From Mesostigma viride (lineage: Eukaryota; Streptophyta; Mesostigmatophyceae; Mesostigmatales; Mesostigmataceae), in the NCBI GenBank assembly GCA_009746045.1, contig RPFO01001697.1:1-64000 (forward strand): a stretch of 64,000 nucleotides of DNA, read 5' to 3'. The stretch's first letter is position 1. The number at the start of each line of letters is the position of its first letter. Made by a program: the position numbers and the translations under genes. The notes beneath the pieces were generated by a model. The model had not been told where the DNA came from. It ran no database searches and worked only from the letters and a program-made list of their open reading frames with translations. This document shows, piece by piece, positions 41,954 to 51,077 of this stretch.

Positions 41954-42318
41954 CTGTGTAGGACAGAAATATCACGGCGGGCATCACAGACGAATGTGCA
42001 AACCAGGGAATGAGCAACAGAAAAACCATGCCTGTAAAAATGCGAGCCAGTACGGGTGTTATGACCCTGGTTTGGTAGTGTGTCGTGTTTGCGGGCAACT
42101 GTCTCCTGCCACACTATACACGACCTCCCAACTCCACTTTAGAAACCAATGTCCAAATGGTGACTACAGTGTAGCTTGAGTGTCCAGGCTTTGCACCAAC
42201 GCACCAGCACCCGGGAAACACATACCCAATTTAACTAAACCGAAGGGGTGAAGTGCTGGCCATTGATCTAGACGTCGATCGTTGAAATGAAGTCATTGGC
42301 CCATCATGCGAGCCACAT

Positions 42319-43135
42319 GAGTTGAGTAACTCTAGAGCCCTAGGATCTGGCTCTAAGTTCCCCATGTCCGTCCGCACGCCTTCCACTAGCGTCCGCTAAG
42401 CCGCCGGCTATAATCCGGCGGTCCAATGCGGTCGACCGGTCTAAGGGCGGCGCCTATGGCCGGCGCCACCTAGGCCCCAGTCCGGGGCCTTATCCGGGTC
42501 GGTACGGACAGCTAGCCTGTCCCACGGTTACGGCTAACCGGATAGGCTTTGCTGGCTAAGACATAAACCAGTGGTTGGCCAGCTCCGACAGCAGTTCTCT
42601 GGGTTCACCTTCTCCCAAGCTCAAGGTGACCGACCGCCATAGCTTAGCCGGTCGGGGGCTTTAACTTGTATTCATAAAAATCCCGATGGCTTCCGGTACA
42701 CGGAGCCGCACGGGCGAACACACAGATACGCCAAGTGGCGAGGCCGCAGGGTCCGTCCTGCCACGCTTTAGTGCGGACGAGACCACGAGGTTGATGCAAA
42801 CCCTCGTGGCACAACCTGAACTGGCCAAGCAGTTTAAGCATTTGATGCTTGCTGCTGACGATGCTCTGAATCGCGGGCCTCTGAAGCAAACGGAGGTGCC
42901 CGCTGATCTACCTGCCGACTAAACGGCGGACGACGCAGCAGATTTTCTGGCTGCTCTCAAGCGTCTGCGCGATGGACGCGCGGACAAAGATTCGGAGCTG
43001 ATTGGCAAGTTCCGTGCAGTATTCTGCAGTACAACCAAGCACCCAAACATTGCCAATCTAGTTCGCATTGCGGACGACAACAAACAAACCTGGGAAGTTT
43101 TTTACAACGGTCTAGACGCCCACTTTATTGAATGA
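42319..43135 (+). mobile_element. 5' part of an LTR-retrotransposon-like element
   Basis: The foreign block begins TGAGTTGAGTAACTCTAG inside a module sequence (compare 26945) and ends where AATGATAT resumes module sequence. 42340-42680 is GC-rich and LTR- or leader-like, with palindromes (GCCGCCGGC, GGCGCC). A gag-like frame follows. The rest of the element is missing. Confidence 0.45.
42686..43135 (+). pseudogene. gag-like ORF with one in-frame stop
   Basis: ATG at 42686 opens MASGTRSRTGEHTDTPSGEA, then RFSADETTRLMQTLVAQPEL and a helical KQFKHLMLAADDAL. TAA at 42920 (codon 79) interrupts, but the same frame continues to 43135 with DAADFLAALKRLRDGRADKD and KFRAVFCSTTKHPNIANLV, ending HFIE. 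Single in-frame stop, no frameshift, about 149 codons. A retrotransposon gag start is inferred from its position after an LTR-like leader. No zinc knuckle is reached. Confidence 0.45.
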
Positions 43136-43157
43136 TATATTCAATAGCATGTAACAA

Positions 43158-45117
43158 GAAAACTATTCAGCTCGTAGTGCATGCCCCCAAGCAACAGAGA
43201 AAGAAAGGGGTGGGGGGACGGGTGAAAGAAACTACCTAGACGACAAACTGCGTTTGGCTATATTCCCTTTCGGCCAAGCAGGACAGCCGTTGACAACCGT
43301 CATTCACTTTCCGTGTAATGTCAGACTTGCGTCACAAACTCCCTACGACATAGATTAGCTTTGAACTATTCCTACTCCTAGTTTCAAAGCCCACTAGGGC
43401 TTGCCACGCAAAGTGCTTTCGTCACAAGATATGGCCACTGACAAGTGGCGACTGTCACGCCACCCATCCTGGGACACCGGATTTTCAGCAATGTCGTACA
43501 TTCTGTATATTAGAGCCTAAGGACTAGCGGCGCGCGGCCTGACCAAGGGCAGCCGGCCCACAATTTCCCATGTTTAATTTATGACTTAATTGTCTAACTC
43601 CTGCCATTTGCGCGGCCGGCGGGACTTAAAGCCAGCGGCTGTCCCAGCCGCCTGCGGCGGTCTCTCTCGTACCACTACACTAAACTATTTTCTAAGAAAT
43701 CCAATTACAACCGTTCACTCCCAAGAATCATCAGTCTTCATTATCGAAACAATGAGTGGACTGGGCCATCATGAATGAATGGCAAGGTGGAACCGAATAA
43801 GAAAACAGTTCAGCTCGTAGTGCATGCCCCATCGCCCCTCCCCTGGCGACTTGAAGCTTGACTTAAAGCGCCGACACTTCTCGCTTCATTCCCGACCTCG
43901 AGCGCGACCTGTCGCAACGCCAAAATGCGGCGTCTGTGGCTGCGCCTCCAATATAGTAAGCCTCGCAAGGGCCACCTTTTCATGCATGGCAGGGCGGCGC
44001 CGTTGAATTGCCCCCTCTCGCAGGGCGATTACCGGCGCGGCCACGGCCGGCTTGATGCAGATCTGGCGGCACTGGGCACATTGAGAAGACAAGTTTGGCG
44101 CCTACCACAGCGCTTTGTGAGACCCCCCAACTACGCCCGGTGACGATTGTTGGGAATTAATTTTTTTTAATGGACGCCTCAGCGGCCTTGTACCAGCGCA
44201 ACCCGGAGTACAAGCATTCCCAGGTACGAGCCGGTTGAAAGCAGGCCGGCGCATGACGTAACCACCCGACCCGGGGTGCAAGCATCCCCAGGTACACTGT
44301 TCCGCCACAGCCAGCCGGCTCTGCTGAGTCGCCTTGACAATGGTGGCATTGGCTGTTTAGGTTACAGCTCAGCAAGGATAACTCAGACTTCCCCGCCGGT
44401 ATTCTTAATAACGCATAATAACAAAAGCTTTGCCGGAACAAACGCGACCACCCAGACCGTAACAAAGGTCCATGAAATTTGGCAGCCAGTCAACCACTCC
44501 AGAGAAGCGTGGGTAAATGAACAGCTGCTGCAATAAAATTATTCAGCGCTACCCCCACACCATAAAGAGGTGTGAGGCTGGGAAATTTCTTGTTCCACCA
44601 TTTTTTGCTGCCGGCACTGGGTGTCGGCGCAGCCGAAATTGTGAAAGAAACTACCTAGACGACAAACTGCGTTTGGCTATATTCCCTTTCGGCCAAGCAG
44701 GACAGCCGTTGACAACCGTCATTCACTTTCCGTGTAATGTCAGACTTGCGTCACAAACTCCCTACGAAATAGATTAGCTTTGAACTATTCCTACTAGTTT
44801 CAAAGCCCACTAGGGCTTGCCACGCAAAGTTCGTCACAAGATATGGCCACTGACAAGTGGCGGCAGTCACGCCACCCATCCTGTGACGCCAGATTTGCAG
44901 CAATGTCGTACATTCTGTATATTAGAGCCTAAGGACTAGCGGCGCGCGGCCTGACCAAGGGCAGCCGGCCCACAATTTCCCATGTTTAATTCATGACTTA
45001 ATTGTCTAACTCCTGCCATTCGCGCGGCCGGCGGGACTTAAAGCCAGCGGCTGTCCCAGCCGCCTGCGGCGGTCTCTCTCGTACCACTACACTAAACTAT
45101 TTTCTGAGAAATCCGAT
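43158..45117. mobile_element. 1.96-kb insertion with about 480-bp direct repeats
   Basis: AGCATGTAACAAG occurs on both sides (43145-43157 and 45122-45134). 43230-43711 and 44640-45118 are near-identical direct repeats starting TGAAAGAAACTACC and ending GAAATCC. The middle (43712-44639) has short open frames only and repeats the phrase TTCAGCTCGTAGTGCATGCC seen at 43166. A non-autonomous LTR or split-repeat element is possible. Confidence 0.5.
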
Positions 45118-45174
45118 CAAAAGCATGTAACAAGCGTGTCTCGGCGATAGTCTATATTCATACAGGCACACCTG

Positions 45175-45250
45175 CTTGCAAGCTGGGATGTCGACCAAGC
45201 GAGCTTTTGCCATACAGATAGATGGCCATGAAGCCTTGGATCAACAAGAG
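45175..45250 (-). pseudogene. decayed 60-nt partner exon, module 5
   Basis: FMAIYLYGKSSLGRHPSLQ is open, but the acceptor AG is lost and the length no longer fits. Confidence 0.5.
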
Positions 45251-45333
45251 AGGGGAAACGGTAGGCTCCACCATGGAAGCGGTGAAGAGACTACACGCAG
45301 TACGCGTGGTCCCGTTCTCAAATATACATTTAA

Positions 45334-46065
45334 GGGGACGGGACATCCGCAAATTAAAAAAAAAATTGGCGCCGAATATTCGCGGTACCGTCCGTACCGT
45401 GAAAAAGTGGGTGGACAGAGTGCGCACCCCGTGCGGAAGTGGCCATGGCGACTGCGTTTAGGCAAAACAGCCATTATAGGGCAATCGAAATGCAGAAATT
45501 TTACTCGAATGTTAAAGACGGTGAGTTTATGATGTTAGCTTGTGGCGGAAATCAGCTGGTTTACAATATTGCTCTTGTTTTTTCATGCCATCCGCAGGGG
45601 GGGGGGGACTGAACTTTTTGGTCGCGGGAATCGAAAAAGAATTCATGACAGCGGCAGTAAATTCACGGTTCCTGGGGGGTTTGTGACCGTGAAGGAGGCA
45701 TTAAGGGGACGGGACACCCCCGAATTTTTTGGCGCCAAAAAATTCGCGCCGGTACCGAAGGTCACAAATTTCACGTGCACGGTGCGCGCACCCCTTGCGG
45801 AAGTGGCCATGGCAACTGCGTTCAGGCGAAACTACCACACTAGGGCAGGCGAAATGCAAAAATTTTACTCGAGTCTGAAAGGCGATGAGTGTATGGTGTT
45901 AGTTTGTGGCGGAAATAAGCTGGTTTACAATATCGCTGTTGTTTTTTAATGCCATTGGCATGGGGGGTAATCTGAATTTTTTGGTCGCGCGAAATGAAAT
46001 AGAATTCATGATAGCGGCTGTAAAATCGCGGTTTTGGGGGTTGTTCTGACCGTGAAGCAGGCACT
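45334..46065 (+). repeat. 367-bp tandem duplication at the left arm
   Basis: Unit 1 (45334-45702) and unit 2 (45703-46065) each start AAGGGGACGGGACA and end TGACCGTGAAG.AGGCA. Both encode a similar stretch: MQKFYSNVKDGEFMMLACGG in unit 1 and MQKFYSSLKGDECMVLVCGG in unit 2, each continuing N.LVYNIA. The second unit's start is preceded by TTAA, so it is a duplicated terminus. Confidence 0.7.
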
Positions 46066-46372
46066 AATATCGGTTGCATCGAATTCTAAACCCAGCGGGT
46101 GCTTTTCGCCAGATTTTCGGCCATTATCGGTAAGTAATTGTTCAGACCTGCGCAGTGCGTGTCTGACCTGTCCATGGAAGAACGGCTGTTATTGCGCACC
46201 TGGGCGAGGGATTAACGAGGGCAAGGTACAGATTTGTCGTGAATGTTATCTGCTATCAGTGCTTTCTTCTATGACCTCATCGTTTGAGTTTTTTTGCGTT
46301 CTTTTTGGGCAGTTTCTGCCAGCTAGCTCGCCATCGCTTGCCGTTGTGTTGTCGAATACCTGGCAGCTTTAG
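46034..46372 (+). CDS. possible Cys-rich ORF of the TTAA element
   Basis: A 112-codon frame contains NCSDLRSACLTCPWKNGCYC then KVQICRECYLL, a CxxxxxxCxxCxxxxxCxC...CxxC pattern suggestive of zinc binding. It lies just after the tandem left arm and before copy E. Cys-rich tails occur in piggyBac transposases, but no catalytic core is seen. It could be a fragment or chance. Confidence 0.3.
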   Translation: MGVVLTVKQALISVASNSKPSGCFSPDFRPLSVSNCSDLRSACLTCPWKNGCYCAPGRGINEGKVQICRECYLLSVLSSMTSSFEFFCVLFGQFLPASSPSLAVVLSNTWQL

Positions 46373-46818
46373 ATTGTTTTCGTTGATGTCGTGATCAGGG
46401 CCGCTTCAGTCGCAGCCTATAACTCTTTTCGGGGAGGTAAAAGGCATTTCATAAAACGTGTTCCGGCAAGGATGTTGTGCGTATGGACGCTTGCTGAGCT
46501 CTTGCTCAATTTATCTGTGGAATCTGAGCGAGCTGGGAATGCGTTGCCGTACAACAGTCTTGTTGTAGTCCAACAAAGTGTACGCTGGCAGATACACGGG
46601 CTGCTACTAGTGCGATACTGAAGTTGGCGCGGCGCCTTAGAAATGAAGGCGCGGCACCGCATTTCGGTCGGCCAACGTAGGCAGCCCTGGTGGATTCTGC
46701 TAAAGGGTGGCTTCCCCGTTTGCGGGAAGCAGTTTTTTGCCTGACTCCATAGACGCACCACGGGGCGCTGGCCACGCAGGGGAGTTTGTTGTTGGCCACG
46801 CAGGACGGCTGGTAAACC

Positions 46819-47960
46819 ATGACCTCATTGTCAGCGCCGTACAAATCATGGCTGCAGGATCTAAAACGCAAGGCACCGATTGGATCGACACCAAAACAAG
46901 TAGCCGTAGCTGCCAAGGAACTTCTTGGAGAGCAGTGGGTCGAGCAGATCGCCCTACTTACCAAAGCCAGGGCGACCAACTGCGAAACGGCATTAAAGGA
47001 GCGGGGTTTTGTGATCGACAGGGAGCCCGACGAGGATCTTGCGCTAGCTATAGCGGAGAATCTGAGGGAATGTTACGACAGGGAGGAAGTAGCAGCAGGC
47101 CTGGTGCATCCAAGTGGGAGTGTTCCCCCCCAGGGACAGCGGAGGCGGGCGGTTCTGGCGACGGGGCGAGGCAGGGCGGGCGGGAAGAGGGGGCGGCCGC
47201 CGCCCAAACTTCCGGGGCGGCGGAGGGGGACGTGGACGCCCTGGACGCGGAGGTGGGGAGGGTGGTGGGCCTTGGTGTGGGGCCTGTGGGACCGGCAGGT
47301 GGAAAGGAAGGACCGGTGGATGGTACCCGGCTAGATGGAGGCGACATGCGCGAGCTCATCGTCACCATGCGAGAGGTGCTCCTGGAGGCCAAGCGCGGGT
47401 CTTACACCGTCGGAGGGCAGGCTCATGGCACCGGTGGGAATGGCTTGGGCGGGGGAGGGAGCGGGGTGGCAACGGTAGCTTTACGTACCACGCCCGTGAC
47501 TCTGACGGGGGAGACAGTAGCGGTGTCCCTCCAAAATGTCCAGGACTTCTCCTTGGAGAGGATGCTGGAGTATGCGGGCGACGTCTCCAACGGGGCCGTC
47601 AAAGGATACCTGGCTCTCACCCCAGCCAAGGACCCGAGTGGGGAGCGCCGCAAGCTCATGTTGCAGATGGCGGGTGTCCTCGACAGCATGGCGAAGGAGC
47701 TGGGCTGGCCGGGGAACCGGCTGATCCTACGGCTGGCTTTTCCCGAGTTCCTGGCCAAGATCATACTGGCGTGCCAAGTGGTCGAGCAGGAGGGTGGGGG
47801 CTGGGGCGGCCTGGCGGGGACGTTGCTGCCGTTCCAGGAGAGCGGCCCCACTCTGGCGGACCCTGCGGTTCAGCGGGGCCTGCGCATGGCCAAGCTGCAA
47901 CGCCAGATGCATGACTCGGGCAAGGGCAAGGGCCCGACCGCCTCCCAGGAAAAGAAGTGA
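46819..47960 (+). pseudogene. gag-like ORF of YR retrotransposon copy E (one frame change)
   Basis: The start at 46819 gives MTSLSAPYKSWLQDLKRKAP and GSTPKQVAVAAKELLGEQWV. Copy A starts the same way, which supports this start over the longer upstream frame. Between about 47090 and 47240 the homologous reading moves to the other frame (a C run at 47126-47132 is a candidate site), continuing with ELIVTMREVLLEAKRGSYTV, RMLEYAGDVSNGAVKGYLAL, GERRKLMLQMAGVLD and ending KGPTASQEKK. Mutation, assembly indel or programmed shift cannot be told apart. It overlaps the start of pol. Confidence 0.6.
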
Positions 47961-50900
47961 GGGAGAGGTGCCTCCTCCAACTACCCTGTCCGGCCCCTCT
48001 TTCGCGTTTCATTGGGCAGAAGGGGGTACAGTCTGGCCGCCGGCGCGGCAGGATAGCGGGGGCGGTTCGTGTGAACGCTCTTGTTTGTCGTGCGGTCGAG
48101 GGCTTGAACTGGATAGGGGGGGGGGGCGCGACCCGCCCGAAGGGGGTGGCCCGTGCGCCAGGGCCACTTCAGCAGGCGGCCCTTAGTGGGATCTATGAGG
48201 CGTGCCGGTCATTTGACCGCCGGGGGGGTCTAGTTGCGGCAGTGCGACCGGCGGTGGACGGGGGGGAGTACATGGATGGGGCCCCCTACGCTTGAGGCCG
48301 CCCGCCTGGCGTTGCCCGGCCCGGGGGAGGGGGGCCAGGTGGATGTTCTGGCACTGTTGCCCCCATCATGGGGGGCGATATTGAATGATGAGAAGAAGAT
48401 GGTGCGTTTGTTGGCGCCGGTGGATCGGGTTGTGCAGCGGTCTTTTCGGGTGAGCAGGGGGTGCAGCATGGCCGAGTACGCCAGGGTTTGCCAGGTTTGC
48501 ACTGAGAGGGGAATCCTTGGCGGCTATTTTGAGGAGGAGCCACAAGCCATCAACGGTACTTTCGGGGTGGGCAAGCCGGATGGGCAGCTGCGGCTGATCG
48601 TGGACTGCCGACCTAGTAATTTATCCCTCGTGGATGCGCCGCCCACTTTCCTGCCACCCCTTGGTGTCCTTGCGGAGCTGGCGGTCCGGCCTGGTGAGCC
48701 AATCTTCGGTGGGGTATCCGATTTGGACTCCTACTACAATCGGTTGCGCCTCCCGGACTGGCTCCGGCAATACTGTGCGTGGTTGCCCGTGTGGTCGGAT
48801 CTCGTGGGGCTAGCTGGGCCGCGGCGCAAGGTCTGGCCGTGGATGCTGTGCTGGCCGATGGGCAATAAGCTGGCGGTCGCGGTTGCGCAGTGCGTTCACC
48901 TGTCAGTACTATATCGGTCTGGTGCGCTTGACCCCCGCAGGGGGCTGAGCATTGACATGTCTGCCCTACGGCTTGTTGCTGAGCCCGGGCCACTGGGGCA
49001 CACCGCAGAGCTCAGGCTTGAGGTCAACCCTGATGCCCCTGCTGCGTCCCCGGCCTGGGCTGAGCCGTTCCAGGATGCGGAGGGGATGCACGCGGTTACT
49101 CTAGATGACCTCCACTTCACCCACTGTACGACGGTGGCCGGGGTCAACGAGCAGTTGGACCGTGTTGCAGCCGCCTATGAGGCGGCCGGCTTGCGGCAGA
49201 AGGTCAGCAAGGTGGTTCGGGCGACCGCGGATCAAAAGAGTGTGCACGCGGTTGGGGTGATACACCATGCAGCGGGACGGGACCGTCACGCCTGTGCCGG
49301 AGCGTGTATCCAAGGTCATCGCAGACACGGAGCGGATTCTGGCGCGTGGGTTTGTCTTTTACCGCGAGCTGAGCTCTGTTGTTGGCAAGTGGGTGTGGAT
49401 GCAGCTCCTTTGCCGCCCTCTGCTATCGGTGTGGTCAGAGACTTACCGGCTGATTGCCCTCATGGAGCAGTCCTCCCTGCGGCGCCGGTGGGTGTTGCCC
49501 CGGCAAGTTCGGGCCGAGTTGGAGGCCGCGGTGTGTCTGGCACCTTTCATGCGGGCCATGCGGGCTCGCCCCCTCTCCCAGCAGGTGGTTGCGACGGATG
49601 CGAGTAGCTCGGCCGGGCGGGTGTGGTGTACCAGGACCTGCCTTCCGCTACGTGTGCGCGCCTTGCAGCCTGTCGGGAGGCTCGTGGGTGGCAGACAACG
49701 GCCCTCCCCACGGATGCTGACTGGAGCGTGGAGCGGCTGGAGGAGGCAGACTACCGCTTGCTGGCCGTGGGGCGTTGGCGGACGGCGGTGTCCTACCGCT
49801 GGCGGGGCAAGGCCAAGCATATCAACGTGAAGGAGGCGATCGCGGCCACCCAGGGTCTGGAATGGTCGTGCCGTTCCCGTGCCGTGCGTGGGACCCGTTG
49901 CATTCGCCTGGTTGACTCAAGTGCTGTGCTAGGGGCGTTTGTCCGCGGGCGGTCCTCCTCTTACCGGCTTAACCAGTTGGTCCGCCGTTACTGTGCCCTG
50001 TCCTTGGCAGCTGACACGCAGTCGCATTGGGTGTGGGTCTCTACGCACTACAACCCGGCCGATAGCGCTAGTCGGCGGCAAGGATGGGTTCCCGACCTTA
50101 CTCGCTGCGGGGATGTCCACCCCAACCCGGGCCCATCTGGCGGCCGCCCACGTACGGCAGGGGAAATGCGGCTGCTGGAGGCGGCGGTTAACCCGGTGTC
50201 TACCCTTCCCCGCTACAAGCACGCGGTGCTGACCTACATTGCCTGGGCCCCGTCTGGCTATGTTGACCTGGCAGACGCGGAGACCCTTTTCTGCGAGTGG
50301 ATCTCCGCGGTGTACAACAGTTGTGATGGCCGGGGCCGCACCCTGTGTCAACACGCCAAGTCGGGTCTCCAGTTGTATTATCCTGACATTGTTGGCCAGT
50401 GGAAGCGGGCTGATCGGATGCTTGCTGGGTGGGGTCGCTTGGTACCGCCCGTCAGCCCGCCCCCCATGCCGTGGAGCCTTTGTTATTTTACTGCCGTTTT
50501 GCTTCTGTCCCGGGGCCATGCACGGTTGGGGGCCTTGCTTATCATCGCCTTCCAGCAGTATTTGCGCATTAGTGAGGCTCTGGGGCTGCGTGTCGGCGAT
50601 GTGGCGCTACCTGGGGACCCACGGCTCGGCCCCTCTGACCTTGGTCACGGGGCCCTTCTGCTCCGCGACCCCAAGACCGCGCAAGGGTCTACTCAGCATG
50701 TCATTGTGCGCGAGGATATTTCTTTGGGGTTGCTTGGGCGCTTGGTTGCGGGGCGGGCGGCAGCTGCACTTGTCTTTGGCGGGCTCGGCTATACAGCAGC
50801 GCTCCGTGAGTGGGACGCCGTGCTGGCACACATGGGTATCGCAGGCATGTTCACTTTCCATAGCCTGCGGCATGGCGGGGCCACGCATGATGCCGTGCGG

Positions 50901-51077
50901 GGTGTTTCGGCGGGGGAAATCCAGCTTCGGGGCCGTTGGCGCTCTGCCCGGTCCGTTGCCCACTATGTCGGGCTCCACCGCGCGTTGTTGAACCAGTCCA
51001 TTCCCGCCTCTTTGTGGGGGCTGGTTGCTCGCTGGGACCCCGTGCATTGGCGGCAGCACTTTGCTGGGCGGCTGTGA
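47957..51077 (+). pseudogene. pol of YR retrotransposon copy E (RT, RNase H, tyrosine recombinase), three frame breaks
   Basis: Domains in order. RT at about 48230-49250: GTFGVGKPDGQLRLIVD, SDLDSYYNRLRL, KVWPWMLCW, and AVTLDDLHFTHC with the DD pair. RNase H at 49580-50080: VVATDASSS, HINVKEAIAAT, IRLVDSSAVLGAF, HYNPADSASR. An NPGP motif at 50109-50135. Recombinase at 50200-51077: YLRISEALGLRVGDV with box-I Arg, FHSLRHGGATHD with HxxR, GRWRSARSVAHYV with catalytic Tyr. Small indels break the frame near 48290, 49270 (4 extra bases) and 49615. All catalytic residues are present, so this is the youngest copy and is higher in GC than its surroundings. Confidence 0.8.
50109..50135 (+). other. GDVHPNPGP motif (2A-like) between RNase H and recombinase
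   Basis: The open frame reads LTRCGDVHPNPGPS. 2A ribosome-skipping peptides have D(V/I)ExNPGP; here Glu is His. Position, NPGP core and the preceding D-V are as expected. Activity is not shown. Confidence 0.5.

Larger units (their letters stand above)
41035..42330 (-). repeat. LRR module repeat, copy 5 (continued at 43136-43157, 45118-45333 and 53019-53220)
   Basis: Module sequence is cut by four insertions: 41099-41755, the gag-like fragment (about 42319-43135), 43158-45117, and the TTAA element 45334-53018. Removing them restores the module order seen in copies 2 and 3. Confidence 0.6.

Noticed and set aside
46707-46900. Upstream start of copy E gag at 46707
   Set aside because: Copy A gag aligns with the frame starting at 46819, so the earlier frame is an extension of the downstream reading rather than the real N-terminus.
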